Position numbers and translations under genes: made by a program. Source: Erinaceus europaeus (taxonomy: Eukaryota > Chordata > Mammalia > Eulipotyphla > Erinaceidae). Taken from it: DNA of 64,000 bases. Each line of letters opens with the position of its first letter. The stretch's first letter is position 1. The notes under the pieces are model-generated. The model did not search any database and was not told where the DNA came from. It saw only the letters and a list, made by a program, of their open reading frames with translations. The stretch is taken from positions 62,910,487 through 62,974,486 of the forward strand of contig NC_080175.1 in assembly GCF_950295315.1 (NCBI RefSeq). The letters are read 5' to 3'. Below are positions 1 to 11,149 of the stretch, piece after piece.

Positions 1-118
1 GATGGGGTATGGAGTTCTGGTGGTGGGAACTGTGTGGAGTTGTACCCCACTCATCCTATGGCTTTGTCAGTGTTCCCTTTTTATAAATAATAAGTAAAAA
101 CAAAATAAAGAAACAAAC
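1..118 (+). mobile_element. L1 3' UTR end fragment
   Basis: The terminal L1 3' UTR block ('GTGTGGAGTTGTACCCC' followed by 'TTTATAAATAA' and an A-rich tail) is present in sense orientation. The same block ends every recent L1 copy in this window. The window edge cuts the left side, so the true 5' truncation point is unknown. Confidence 0.8.
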
Positions 119-190
119 AAAAAAATACAATATTATAAGTTGAAAGTGAATGAAAAAGTGTCCATAAAGTGCCAGAGGCTATGTATGATG

Positions 191-460
191 TGTTGTGTTT
201 TGGCGGGCAGTGGGGGTCAAGCTTGCAAGGAGCCCCACAGAGTAAGTCCAAGACCTTCAAAGTTACAGGAAAGAGGGAGGTTTATTAGAATAGGTCTGCA
301 CAACAAACTGACAAGTCTGGCTCACCGGGTTCTAAAGAGTGTCTGTATTTATATGCCTATATCTTTCAAGGCTAAGTTCTTTTGGGGTTTGTTTAACAAA
401 CCTTTTTTTCCTGCCTTATCTTGCACATGGAGACATGGTTCTTTCTGTTAGAAATATGAG
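191..460 (-). mobile_element. Antisense LTR-like sequence (probable solo or partial ERV LTR)
   Basis: Read on the minus strand, this tract has a TATA-like GGCATATAAATA (346-357) and, about 60 bases downstream, an AATAAA poly(A) signal (281-286). It then has a C-rich tail ending in ACA at 191, the usual U3-R-U5 order of an endogenous retrovirus LTR. The minus-strand 5' boundary is unclear and no target duplication was found. No retroviral coding sequence adjoins it. The family is not recognised. Confidence 0.45.
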
Positions 461-955
461 ACCAAAATAAGATGAGTAGGGTCAGGTGAGCAGATGAAGA
501 AAAGCTTTAATAGAGTAGGGGGAGTGATAGCCCCAGCCAGGGAAGCATGAGAGAGCAGTGGGGGGTGGGGGGAGGGAGTTTTCAGGAGGCGGGGCTTAAG
601 AGCCTGTTTGGGCCCTGGAACAGGTTGGTGGGCCTTACAGAGAATCTTGGCTCAGGGCTGTTTTCGGTGGCATGGGAAAAACATGGTGGTCTTAATAGGA
701 TTTATGATTTCAGAGATATTTCTGGTCAGATGTATCGGGTGTAGGCAGGAGCAAGGTAAGTTTTTCCTGTGTGGGTGAGGGTCTTTTTGTTCCCAGCATG
801 CCCTCTTTAGTGTGTTTGAATGAGACAAGTTCTTTCCTTGAGAGAAGGGGTCAGGCCTCAGCATATTTTCTTCGCTTTCCATCAAATCCTTCATCGGTGG
901 TTTTCTATAGCCTATGAAAGCTTCTCTACCTAAACTCTTTTAAAAAGTTATATTT
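461..955. other. Unresolved GC-richer tract, possibly a second LTR fragment
   Basis: About 500 bases with G-runs, 'CTTTAATAGAGTAGGGGGAG' and a composition unlike the AT-rich surroundings. It resembles antisense LTR sequence, but I cannot place a TATA box, a clear poly(A) signal or terminal TG/CA with a duplication. Open frames at 547-744 and 652-894 look like chance and match nothing I know. Confidence 0.3.
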
Positions 956-959
956 ACGT

Positions 960-1075
960 TTTGTAGAGTCAGAAATTGAGAGGAGTGAAGAAGAGAGACA
1001 GACAGAGAGAGAGAGAGAGAGAAAGAGAGAGAAAGAGAGAGATGTAGCTCTGTTTCATTACAAAACCCTAGTACG
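960..1075 (-). mobile_element. Degraded antisense SINE fragment with GA-rich tract
   Basis: An 'AGAAATTGAGAGG' motif followed by a (GA)n run (about 1000-1045) matches the pyrimidine-rich middle of the local tRNA-headed SINEs read backwards. The tRNA-like head is not recognisable, so this is an old or partial copy. Confidence 0.45.
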
Positions 1076-1177
1076 CACCGCGCTGCTGGGAAAAAGGGGC
1101 TTTTTTTAAAGGAAATTTTAAGATTTTCTTTTTTAAAATAGTATTTTTTATTTATTTGATTGAAACGGAGAGAAATA

Positions 1178-1398
1178 GGGGCTGGGTGTTGGTACTTCTG
1201 GTTAAGGACACAAATTACCATGTGCAAGATCCCAGGTTCAAGCCCCTGGTCCCCACCTGCAGTGGGGGAAACTTCTCTAGTGGTGAAGCAGGGCTGAAGA
1301 TGTCTCTCTCCACTTCTATATCTTCCTTCCCTCTCGATTTCTGGCTGTCTCTATCTAATAAATAAATATAATAAAATAATAATAATAAAAAGACACAA
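1178..1398 (+). mobile_element. tRNA-headed SINE, variant B
   Basis: Starts GGGCTGGGTGTTGG. It has a B-box-like 'GGTTCAAGCCCC', the core 'CCCCACCTGCAGTGGGGG', a TCTC-rich stretch and the ending 'TCTATCTAATAAATAAATA'. It lies inside the antisense SINE 1125-1822. Confidence 0.8.
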
Positions 1399-1516
1399 AT
1401 CAAAAGGAAAGAGGAGAAAGTGATAAAGACACTTGCAACACTGCCTCACATGCTTTCTCCCTGCAGGTGGGGACCAAAGGTTTGAACCGGTGTTCTTATG
1501 CATTGTAACATGTATG

Positions 1517-1789
1517 TTTTTTTTTTAAATATTTATTCCCTTCTGTTGCCCTTGTTGTTCTATTGTTGTAGTTATTGTTGTTGTTGTTGTTGTTGGATAG
1601 GACAGAGAGAAATGGAGAGAGGAGGGGAAGACAAAGAGGAGGAGAGAAAGACGCCTGCAGACCTGCTTCACCACTTGTGAAGCGACAACCCTGAAGGTAA
1701 GGAGCCGGGGGCTTGAACTAGGATCCTTATACCAGTCCTTGAGCTTCGTGCCGTGTGCTCTTAAACTGCTGTGCTACTGCCTGACTCCC
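1517..1789 (-). mobile_element. tRNA-headed SINE, variant A (short form)
   Basis: Full antisense copy: poly(T), 'TTTATTCCCTT', GTT-rich linker, 'GGACAGAGAGAAATGGAGAG', and the head ending in 'CTGACTCCC'. Flanking 16-base direct repeats (1505-1520 and 1790-1805) differ at two positions and are read as an aged target duplication. It is inserted in the head of the SINE at 1125-1822. Confidence 0.85.
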
Positions 1790-2061
1790 GTAGCATGTAT
1801 ATTTTAATAGGCTCACCACCACCTGATTTCTTCTATCTAAACTCTTAATCTAGGTGGACAGCAATTTCACTGTTTTTATCTTGTGCCTTCTTCTTGATAG
1901 TGAGTTTTGGTCACATAACTATGTGATTGCATTTTGCTCAGCTTTGCTTGTCTTCCTTTTGCTTATTTAAGCCACCAGCCTGGCAAAAGCCAGTTATGAC
2001 TTTAAGATACTTTCTGATAGGAACAGTACATGGTAGCATTACTATTAAATATATAGAGTTG

Positions 2062-2170
2062 GATTAGGCAGTTGCCTGAGAGATAAAGTTCATACCTTGT
2101 GTATATGAGGCTCTGATTTTACTGCTCAGCACCACATGCAAAATAAAAGAGACAGAAACAAAGACAGAAT
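2062..2170 (+). mobile_element. Old tRNA-like SINE remnant
   Basis: A weak A-box-like 'GTTGCCTGAGAGATAAAG', a 'CTCAGCACCACATG' segment and an A-rich end follow the order of the 'GCAGCACATGTACCAGAG' SINE found elsewhere here. Strongly diverged. Confidence 0.4.
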
Positions 2171-3035
2171 TACATATAGTGGAATAAAGTGGGTTTCTGG
2201 TCTCTTTCATGTCTCATACTCTCTTAAACTCACAAACTAACACAAATAGATTTTTAATGCCTAGCTTTAACTTCTTTGGGTCAAAGAACAATACTTGGAA
2301 TATTTTGTACTCACAATCCTTTCAATCTGTTTTTGCAATAGTTATGAACTGCCATTAAATATTTAAGGCTTTTTTTCCCTAACTTACATTATATCCCCTC
2401 AACTACTAACAAGATCATATGGAAGACTTATTTATTTATTTTTTGTAATAGTTGGAAATTTTGTAACTTTCATATTGTTCCCTGGTATTTACAAATATAT
2501 TACATGTGAACTGCTGAATTCATCTTAGTTATATTTCATAGGAAATAGACTCTTCTTGTTTGTGCAGTACAATCACTGGTTGTACTGACTATTCCAACTA
2601 GAGAAGACATTAGTCACCCAAATTAATGGTGAACTTTGAGTATGAGCTAGTTTTACATATCTGTATAGACATATAGCACAATGGTGGAATGCTCAAGTTA
2701 GTTGGTTTCATTTTTCCTTTGACAGATCTTGAAATTTTAATCCAGTCAATCTGCCACTGGGTTTGCAACTTGCAAGTCCACTTATTAGCTCTGTGATTTT
2801 GCAATAGCTAGAAGGTTACTTAATAAGAACTTTCATTTGTTGCCAGTGGGAAAGGCAAAAATGGCATAACTGTTTTGTAAGTATTTTGACAGTTTCTTAA
2901 CAGAACCAAGTATACTTCATTGTGTTTCATGATTGACCAAAATGGTAAATGACTAAGATATTCTTCAGTAAGTGGGTAGATAAATAAACTATAAAATCAG
3001 ACAGGCAATTTTACTCATTATTGAAAAAAAATAAA
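2171..3035. other. Unique AT-rich tract
   Basis: No repeat family, open reading frame of note, or RNA gene is recognised. The 64-codon minus-strand frame at 2610-2804 has no recognisable domain and is most likely chance. Confidence 0.5.
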
Positions 3036-3039
3036 TGAG

Positions 3040-3215
3040 TGGTGGTATGGGAGAGGTGGCTCAGAGAGCACAGTACATATGTGAGATCCTGGGTTAGATT
3101 TTTAGCACTGTATATACTAGAATGTTTCCCTGTTCTGTGTCCCTCTCCCTCTTCCTCTCCCTCTCTCTCTCTTGTTGGATAAACAGAACTTTAAAAATAA
3201 AAAAATAAAAATGAA
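3040..3215 (+). mobile_element. Old tRNA-like SINE
   Basis: 'GAGAGGTGGCTCAGAGAGCA' resembles a polymerase III A box and 'GATCCTGGGTTAGATTTTTAG' a decayed B box. A TCTC-rich stretch and an A-rich tail from about 3190 follow. Diverged from variants A and B. Confidence 0.55.
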
Positions 3216-3770
3216 AAGACATGGAAAAAACACAATGCACATTACCAATTCGAAGAACTCAATCTGAAATGCTTACATGCTTAATATTTTTAACTTTATG
3301 ACACTGGCAAAAGGAGAAATTTAGAGAAGGTAAAAAACAAACAAACAAACAAAAACCGGGGGGGCATAGAGTGAGACAGGGATAAATAAGTAGAGAAGAT
3401 TTTTAGGGTAGAGGAATGACTGTATGAAATGGTGGATATGGGAAATGGACCCATTATCCGGGAAGTCCAGGCCATTGTTTCCATGAGAATCTGAGCAGGT
3501 AGACTCCAAGTTCTCCCTGGTTCTGGGTAGAGACAATGGCAAGTCTCCTCTTACCTCATGACTGGGCAACCTTTAAAACAAAGGCCATGAACTACTGTAT
3601 ACTCAATTGCTCCCTTCCACCCTGCCCTGAAGTGACTGCAATTTACCCCCATAGAAATGCATTGTTGCATGACCAAGCCTTGTAAGGTAACTTTCCAGTT
3701 GTGATCAGATAGTTTGTAGGTCAAGATATAACTATGCATTGTATTTGGGCTAATGATTACCTCAAACTTC
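3216..3770. other. Unique tract
   Basis: Contains a short (AAAC)n run near 3338. The overlapping minus-strand frames 3296-3484, 3321-3569 and 3551-3904 show no known domain; the last runs into the L1 tail. Nothing supportable as a gene. Confidence 0.5.
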
Positions 3771-6718
3771 TTTTTTTTTTTTTTTAATTTTTTATTTAAG
3801 AAAGGATTAGTGAACAAAAACATAAGGTAGAAGGGGTACAACTCCACACAATTCCCACCACCCAATCCCCATAATCCCCCCCCCTCCCATGGTAGCTTTC
3901 CCATTCTCTAGCCCTCTGGGAGCATGGACCCAGGGTCATTGAGGGTTGCAGAAGGTAGAAGGTCTGGCTTCTGTAATTGCTTCCCCACTGAACATGGGCG
4001 TTGACTGGTCGGTCCATACTCCCAGTCTGCCTCTCTCTTTCCCTAGTAAGGTGTGTCTCTGGGGAAGCTGAGCTCCAGGACACATTGGTGGGGTCTTCAA
4101 TCCAGGGAAGCCTAGCCAGCATCCAGGTGGCATCTGGAACCTGGTGATTGAAAAGAGAGTTAACATATGAGGCCAAACAATTTGTTGAGCAATCATGGAT
4201 CCCAAGCTTGGAATAGTGGAGAGGAAGTTTTAGGGAGGTACTCACTGCAAACTCTAGTGTACTTCTGCTTTCAGGTATATATTTTGCAGTAGTTTATGGA
4301 TAAGTGTGCACATAAGCTCTCTCTCACAGAAACTGGTGTATATCTAGATTATGGGACTTTGTTAGAAAGTGAACTACCTGAGATGAAATTAGAGTGTACT
4401 ATAAAAGGAAAGGTCTCACCCGAGTAATGAAGTTGAAGGGTTGTCATTCCACACGTGAAGTCTCTGGATATAGTCTGAGGTGAAGCATATTGAGGTGGCA
4501 ATCGTTGCTTTGGTTAGGTTGTGATCGGCGGATGCAATATTATTTGGTTCGTATTGGGAGATGCATACAGGAAAGTGGGCCCTATCCAAGAGTTCCAGGA
4601 CTGGGGGAAGTAGGGGCTCTATAGTAAAGATGTGAGGTTCCTGCTCTCTTAGGGTTCAAAAAGACAATCGATAGTTAATATTATCATCACTTTATTTGTT
4701 AATTGGGTTAACTTTGAAAAGTCCCTTTGTTATGGTTTGCTGTACAGTACCCAGTATCTTGTATATAGCTGTGCTATTGGATGCTTCTAATCTACTTGGT
4801 CTAGGCTTTTCAGAGAGTCCGCATATCAAATACACAGCCTATATATTAAAAAGATTCAGTTTGTCTTTTGAGAAACTTTGAGACATACAATTGATTTCCC
4901 CCTCTCATATTAATTAACTACTGATTTATATGTCTACATTTTGCTAGGAGTGTACATAAACACCATTCCCACCACCAAAGGGCTGTGACCCATCCCTCCC
5001 GCCCACTCCCACCCCCCACTGGCCCAGGAAGCTACATGTCTACCCCTAACCACTGGGTTTTTACTTTGGTGCCCTACTTACAATTTGATCAGGTTCTGCT
5101 TTTAGTTTCCCTTTCAGATCTTCTTAGTCAGCTTCTGTTGATGAGTGGGATCATCCCATACTCATCTTTATCTTTCTGACTTAGTTCACTTAACATAATT
5201 CCTTCTAGCTCTGTCCAAGATGTGTCAGAGAAGGTGGGTTCATTGTTCTTGATAGCTGCATAGTATTCCATTGTGTATATATACCACAGCTTTCTCAGCC
5301 ACTCATCTGTTGTTGGGCACCTGGGTTGCTTCCAGGTTTTTGCTATTATGAATTGTGCTGCTATGAACATAGGAGTACACACCTCTTTTTGGTTGGGTGT
5401 TATGGAGTCCTTGGGGTATAACCCCAGGAGAGGAATTACTGGGTCATATGGAAGGTCCATGTCTAGTCTTCTGAGAGTTTTCCAGACTGCTCTCCACAGA
5501 GGCTGTACCAATTTACATTCCCACCAGCAATGTAAAAGGGTTCCTCTATCCCCACATCCTCTCCAGCATTTGTTCCTGCTGTCCTTTTTGATGTATGCCA
5601 TTCTTACAGGAGTGAGGTGGTATCTTAGTGTTGTCTTAATTTGCATTTCTCTGACAATCAGTGACCTAAAGCAGTTTTTCATATGTTTGTTAGCCTTTTG
5701 TATCTCCTCTGTGGTGAATGTTTTGTTCATTTCCTCTGTCCATTTTTGGATGGGGTCATTTGCTTTTTTGCGGCTAAGTTTGCTGAGCTCTTTATATATT
5801 TTGGTGATTAGTTTCTTGTCTGATGTCTGGCATGTGAAGATCTTCTCCCATTCTGTGAGGGGTCTCTCTGTTTGTTTAATAGTTTCTTTGGATGTGCAGA
5901 AGCTTTTCAATTTGATGTAGTCCCATTGGTTTGTTTCTGCTTTAGTCTTCCTTGCAATTGGGTTTGATTCATCAAAGATGTCCTTGAGGTGTAGGTGGGA
6001 AAGTGTTTTACCAATGTTTTCCTCTAAGTATTTGATTGTTTCTGGTCAGACATCTAGGTCTTTGATCCATTTAGAGTTGATTTTTGTTTCTGGTGAGATA
6101 AAGTGGTTCAATTTCATTCTTCTGCATGTTTCAACCCAGTTTTCCCAGCACCATTTATTGAAGAGAGCCTCCTTTTTCCATTTAATACTTTGTGCCCCCT
6201 TATCAAAGATTAAATGCCCATAGGTGTTGGGATTTACTTCTGGGCTTTCAATTCTGTTCCACTGGTCTGTATGCCTATTTTTTTCCAGTACCATGCTGTT
6301 TTGATGATGATGGCTTTATAATATAGTTTAAGGTCTGGGAGTGTGATGCCTCCATTTCTGTTTCTTTTCCTTAAGATGGTTTTGGAAATTCTAGGTGTTT
6401 TAAGGTTCCAGATAAATGATTGTAGTGTTTGTTCTATTCTCTTAAAGAAGCTTGGTGGAACTTTGATGGGTATTGCTTTAAATTTGTATATGGCTCTGGG
6501 GAGAATATTCATTTTGATGATATTTATTCTTCCAATCCATGAGCATGGGATATCTTTCCATTTCTTGGTATCAGTTTCTATTTCCTTGAGTAGCGACTCA
6601 TAGTTTTCAGTATACAAGTCTTTCACTTCTTTGGTCAACTTTATTCCTAGGTATTTGATTGATTTTGCTGAAACGGTAAATGGGAGTGATTTCTGGATGT
6701 CTTCTTCTTCTGGACTAT
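3771..6718 (-). mobile_element. L1 retrotransposon, 5'-truncated, with long 3' UTR
   Basis: Minus-strand L1 with a poly(A) tail (T-run 3771-3786), a 3' UTR of about 1.34 kb (3787-5127) and the C-terminal part of ORF2 (5128-6718). The 3' UTR contains a G-rich tract (C-rich on the + strand, about 4995-5030) and ends in the 'GTGTGGAGTTGTACCCC' block. Because ORF2 and this 3' UTR are contiguous here, the copy shows that the many shorter blocks elsewhere in the window are L1 3' ends. I could not find a convincing target duplication. Confidence 0.92.
5128..6718 (-). pseudogene. L1 ORF2 C-terminal fragment (broken)
   Basis: Encodes the part of the L1 ORF2 protein downstream of the reverse transcriptase core. 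Recognisable family blocks are [46 protein letters not shown], the cysteine-rich segment [18 protein letters not shown] (zinc-knuckle-like, CX3CX7HX4C) and the terminus [10 protein letters not shown]...KDEYGMIP. The frame is interrupted by an in-frame stop near 6046 and a frame change near 6234-6294. Endonuclease and RT catalytic regions are absent because the element is truncated at about 6718. Not functional. Confidence 0.92.
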
Positions 6719-6930
6719 GGGTTTATCTGCTTGCCTGCATCTCCCAATAAATGAATTGACCCTCTGAGGTTTCTCTCAGAGCTGGATAAGTCTGGCGTGG
6801 TTTCTTCCTCTCTGCACACTACACCCTTGTCATGCAGAGCCGCCCTGGATCTCCCAGGAGGCTGCTTCACACTCTGTTGCCAGTGGCCAGGGAGGTGTGG
6901 AACCCAGAGCGACTTGCACGTGGACAAATG
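6719..6930 (+). mobile_element. LTR 3' end fragment (R-U5-like)
   Basis: AATAAA at 6746-6751 is followed by a CT-rich tract with 'GTCTGGCGTGG' and 'CTCTGCACACTACACC', the usual look of an LTR poly(A) signal and U5. It directly abuts the L1 truncation point. U3 and an upstream boundary are missing, so only a partial LTR is suggested. Confidence 0.35.
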
Positions 6931-6946
6931 TTATTAAAATTTTCTC

Positions 6947-7235
6947 GGGGGTTGGGTGGTAGTGCAGTGGATTAAGCGCACTTGGCACAAAGCACAAGGA
7001 CCAGCCAAAGGATCCCAGTTTGAGCCCCTGGCTCCCCACCTGCAGGGAGGTCACTTCACAGGTTGTATAGCAGGTCTGCAGGTGTCTATCTTTCTCTTCC
7101 CCTCCCTGTCTTCCCCTTCACTCTCCATTTCTCTCTGTCCTATCCAACAATGATAACATCAATAACAACAACAATAATAACTACTACAACAACAACAAAA
7201 AGGGCAACAAAAGGGAAAATAAATAAATACAAAAA
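6947..7235 (+). mobile_element. tRNA-headed SINE, variant A (short form)
   Basis: Head 'GGTAGTGCAGTGGATTAAGC' (A-box-like), B-box-like 'GTTTGAGCCCCTGG', core 'CCCCACCTGCAGGGAGG', TCTC stretch, CAA linker and 'AAATAAATAAATAC' end. Imperfect 14-base flanking repeats lie at 6933-6946 and 7236-7249 (12 of 14 match). Confidence 0.85.
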
Positions 7236-7261
7236 ATTAAAAAATTCTCAAAAAACATAGT

Positions 7262-7875
7262 CTATGCTATGTTATGAATTGAATCAAATATAAACTATAA
7301 TTTTAGTGATAATGCTGTGTAACTGTAGTCTTGTTTTTAGAAAATGTACCTCTAAGCTAAGGGTATTGATAGTGTGGAATGTGTGTCTATATGTATGGAA
7401 GAAATCACTATACTTCTGGGCAAATTATACTGTGAAAAGAACTTCTTTAAAATGTAAGCTTTATTAATTAAAATGATTTAACTGCTATTAAGCTCTGTTC
7501 CACCAAATATAAGATGTGGGTGATAGCCATCTACATTCCATAACATAGTTGTAATGTTTAAATTTATTAGCATATATCATTAAGCTGAATCTGCCTAAAT
7601 AGGAGATATTATTATAATAGTGCATCATTAAGCTTAAACATGATTAAAGACTTACCATTTCTGGGATCGTAATAATCACTAAAGACCTACAGAGACTCAT
7701 AGGCCCTCTTTACATCACAGAACATAGGAAAACATTCAAGTAAATTCTTTGGGACTTAGGATCAAATCAGCAAATAGAACCTCTGTCTCCTAACCCAATA
7801 CTTTTCCTATTTAACACATCGTCTGTCTGAGAACTCAAAGTTATAAATAACATTTTTTGTTTGTTTGTTTGTTTG
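7262..7875. other. Unique AT-rich tract
   Basis: No recognisable gene or repeat. Confidence 0.5.
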
Positions 7876-7879
7876 GAAA

Positions 7880-8060
7880 CATGAGAGCCTCACACAACTA
7901 CAATCCACCACTTCCAACTCACATTTTTCTTTATTTTTATTGCAGACAGAGAAATAGGGTGATGGAGAGACATTGCATCCATGGTTTCCATGAATGGAAC
8001 AGAATGTTAAGGTACATACTCCACCAACTGAGCTATCTCCTGGCCCCTGAACAGTATAGT
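7880..8060 (-). mobile_element. Old antisense SINE
   Basis: 'TTTATTGCAGACAGAGAAATAGGGTGATGG' followed by 'CTGAGCTATCTCCTGGCCCC' is the reverse of a SINE pyrimidine tract and its tRNA-like head. Diverged. Confidence 0.55.
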
Positions 8061-8298
8061 GGATAGAAAAATCATGCATATAAAAATCATATAAAAGCAA
8101 GGAACAACTTTATCAAAGATTAAGAAGTTTTTTCTATGTAACTTCTGTCTCTAGATGCTGTTATGTATTCAAACTGAAAAAAAATTTCAAAATTAAAACC
8201 AACAAGCCTGAAATGTATTAGATATTAAGACAGATGACATCAAATGCCAGGAGTCTCCAAAAGTAAGTGTGGTGTGGGAAAGAAAATTATTACCAAGG

Positions 8299-8578
8299 AG
8301 CTGGGTTTCATTGTACTAGATAGATAGAAAGCACATATTACCATGTACAAGGACCCACATTCAAGACCTGTGTCCCCACCTGCTCTTGAAAGCTTTGCAA
8401 GAGGTGAAGCAGTGCTGCAGGTGTCTTTTTCTCTTTTGCCCCCCATCCTCAATTTCATTCTCTTTATCAACGTAAGAGAGAAAGGAAGGGATATAGGAAA
8501 AAGAAACATAAAAATAGCTTCCATCTCCTGAGAGCTAGCAATAACCCTGGTGGCAATAAACAAGCAAATAAGTAAAAA
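8299..8578 (+). mobile_element. tRNA-headed SINE, variant B, long form
   Basis: Head 'GAGCTGGGTTTCATTG' at 8299, 'TCCCCACCTGC' core, 'GAAAGCTTTGCAAGAGGTGA', CT-rich stretch, then a 3' module with 'GCTAGCAATAACCCTGGTGG' before the A-rich tail. This 3' module is also found in the long variant A copies. Confidence 0.7.
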
Positions 8579-9685
8579 TTATAATTAGTATTATTATAAA
8601 GTTAGTTTTTTTTCTCTTAAATACAAGTGAAAATATCTTAGAACATCCAAGAACACAGGGTGAGAACAATCTGGACCATAATTTATGCTGAAACCTTTTT
8701 ACCCGGGATGTCTCTCATCCTCTCACTGGTCTAGCACATGTCCAACTGCTCTTATTGTAGCCTTTTCATATATTTCCAGCTGTCTTTTGGCCTGATCAAT
8801 TAATTTCATACTAGATATCTTCTAACATTCTATCCCTTCCAAGTCCCTTGATATGTTCCCTGTGGTCATATCCTTCTTTGGAATTGAGAAAAAAATAGAT
8901 CATACAATCTAAAAGCATTCTTCTCTCACCAAATTCTCCTCTCAAGTTATGTACATCAGAGTGGGAATGAAAAGCTTCTTGGAGGCAGAATCAGAGGAAT
9001 CCTGAGCTGCAAACAAACCTCAGACTTCATAGAAATGGCCCAGGCCAAACTAGAGGAGCAACAGAGGCTGCTTTGATGTGAATGAGTAAACAGAGGCCAC
9101 AGGGTATAGAGCTGAATAGGCCAAGGTAGGTTGTGAAAGAGTTGATGCCCATCCAGTGGCTTCATGAATTATCAACAATGTGGAGAAACACAAGTTGGTT
9201 ATTTAATACAATCTACACAAAATAATTTCCATTGTTTTTAGAACATCATGAGTGTCGACGAAATGCCCTTTCATTTCACATTTAAGCTACAAAATGTCAC
9301 CACCATTTCTAGTTTATTAGATGATGTGTTTCCTTAAAACTTTTGGTTTCACAAATACCATGCTCTGTTGTTGCATAAGGTCAAAATAGTTTTTTTTTTC
9401 TGTATGTTTATATTCAGCTTGACAAACTAAATCAACTTTTGTTCTTTGGGGGAATAAAGCCACAGCTAATAGATTGATTTTTCATATGTAACATTTCTTT
9501 CTAACATGTATTTATACTGAGTGATGTGGTGTGTATTAAAATACCACCCTACATAGATTTTCACACACAAGTTGGCATAAAATAAGCTAATTAATTACTA
9601 TATCTCCTTCTCTGAAATTATGCATTATTCATAAACATTTACTGAACTGCTATTATGCAGATCACAGGGCAGGTTACTGAGTATA
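8579..9685. other. Unique tract
   Basis: About 1.1 kb with no recognised repeat. The minus-strand frame at 8956-9165 (69 codons) has no known motif. Nothing supportable. Confidence 0.5.
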
Positions 9686-9689
9686 AAAA

Positions 9690-9985
9690 ATAAAACGTAG
9701 GGTAGGCGGAAACAAGGACATAAAGGGAAAACACAAAGAAGTGAAACTGGGACTGGGTTGGTGTATTATACCAAAATAAAGTACTCTGGAGTAAGAGGGA
9801 AAGGAGAAGAGGATGAGATATTTTGGGGGTCTTGGTACATGGTGGAAAAGGAATTAAGTTGGAGGTGAGAGTGTTTTGCAGACACCGAATACTCAGAGGG
9901 AGATGAAAAATTGTACCTTCAAGTTAACAACTGTACTGTAATCCATTAATCCCTCAATAAATAGAGGTAAAAAATGTAGTGTCCA
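9690..9985 (+). mobile_element. Old L1 3' end fragment
   Basis: 'AACAAGGACATAAAGGGAAAACAC' begins a block that continues 'GGGTTGGTGTATTATACCAA' and 'GGGGGTCTTGGTACATGGTGG', ending 'AATCCCTCAATAAATAG'. The same order occurs at 23670, 26400 and 36820 and, antisense, at 12680 and 54961. One of those copies (26400) is contiguous with ORF2, which identifies the family as an older L1 3' UTR lineage. Confidence 0.7.
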
Positions 9986-10137
9986 ATAAAAGTTAACGAG
10001 CTAGGTAAGAAAACGCATGCAGTCCTGAACATATATAGGGTGGGTAGTGTAGTTACAGTCGTATATCGTAAATGCTATTTCACAGTCCAGAGCTATGGGA
10101 GACTAGAGGAGGATCCATGGTAGAAATACACATATTT

Positions 10138-10391
10138 ATTTATTTATTTATTTATTTATTCCATTTTGTTGCCCTTGTTGTTTTATTATTGTAGTTATTA
10201 TTGATGTCATTGTTGTTGGATAGGACAGAGAGAAATGGAGAGAGGAGGGGAAGACAGAGGGGGAGAGAAAGACACCTGCACACCTGCTTCACCGCCTGTG
10301 AAGTGACTCCTCTGCAGGTGGGGAGCCAGAGCTTGAACTAGGATCCTTATGCTGGTCCTTGCGCTTTGTGCCACATGCATTTAACACGCTG
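10138..10391 (-). mobile_element. tRNA-headed SINE, variant A, lacking part of the head
   Basis: Antisense copy with an (ATTT)n tail. It stops at 'AACACGCTG', about 20 bases short of the usual 5' end, so it is 5'-truncated. Perfect 15-base target duplication GAAATACACATATTT at 10123-10137 and 10392-10406. Confidence 0.88.
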
Positions 10392-10604
10392 GAAATACAC
10401 ATATTTTTTCAGTTAAGTGTTTATGAGGGGATGTACTTTTCTCATGCAAGTTAAAGAGTTCAGTGAATCCCTAAGCCTAGTGGTATAGACTTCTTTCCTA
10501 CCTGATTGATTAATTAATTTATTTTCCCATCCATACTTTCAAACATGACCTTCAAAAAATGAAGATTTACTGATTTTCTACGAACAAATATTCATTATTT
10601 TCAG

Positions 10605-11145
10605 TTTATTTGTTTATCTTTATTGAGGAGGTTAATACTTTACCGTGCAGTCATTGTCACATGACTATAATTTCCTTATGCACCAGGTCAACAAAGTTCT
10701 CTTCCGTCCCTCCATTTCCTTTCCTCCTGAGACCCCTACTTTAATGTTATATACCGTGCCCAGTTCACATTTTAGTTTACTTTCTCTCTCCCTGTCTCTA
10801 TTTATTAGGTTCTCTTATAAGTGAGATGATTCGGGACTTGTTCTTCTCTTTATTACTTATCTCATGTAACATGATGTCTTCTAGTTCCATCTAAGATGAG
10901 GCAAAGGAGACTACTTCATCATTTTTAACAGTTGAGTATTACTCAGTTGTGTTTATATACCACAGGTTTTTTAGCTGCTCATCTGCCCTTGGACATCTGG
11001 GTTGCTTCCAAGTTTTGGTGATTACTAATTGTGCTGCTATGAACATAGATAGGTATGCACAGACCTCTTGTGCTAGTTGTATTTGTTTCCTTTGAACATG
11101 ACCCAGCAATTTCTCTTTTGGGGATTTATTTTCAATTTCAATCAA
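10605..11145 (-). mobile_element. Old L1 3' end with ORF2 C-terminus remnant
   Basis: Antisense 'TTTATTGAGGAGGTTAATACTTTACCGTGCAGTC' type start (old L1 3' end), then sequence encoding on the minus strand a decayed ORF2 terminus, including '[21 protein letters not shown]' near 11000. Many substitutions, so older than the L1 at 3771-6718. Confidence 0.75.
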
Positions 11146-11149
11146 AGTA

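Larger units (their letters stand above)
1125..1822 (-). mobile_element. Antisense SINE (variant B) split by two later SINEs
   Basis: Three pieces make one antisense SINE: its tail (about 1125-1177), its core with 'CCCTGCAGGTGGGGACC' (about 1400-1515) and its 5' head 'GGCTCACCACCACCTG' (about 1806-1822). The pieces are in the correct order and orientation, so this is the host element of a nested cluster. Variant B differs from variant A by 'AAAGCTTTGCAAGTGG'-type sequence and a 'CTGTCTCTATCTAATAAATAA' style ending. Confidence 0.65.

Noticed and set aside
3796..4245. 149-codon minus-strand frame (and 48278-48715, 43111-43398, 39235-39531) as a gene
   Set aside because: The same peptide recurs wherever the L1 3' UTR occurs, with frame differences. 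It is non-coding L1 3' UTR that happens to be open.
5273..5920. 215-codon plus-strand frame (and 49372-49875) as a membrane protein
   Set aside because: It is the reverse complement of L1 ORF2. The hydrophobic look comes from antisense reading of A-rich codons.
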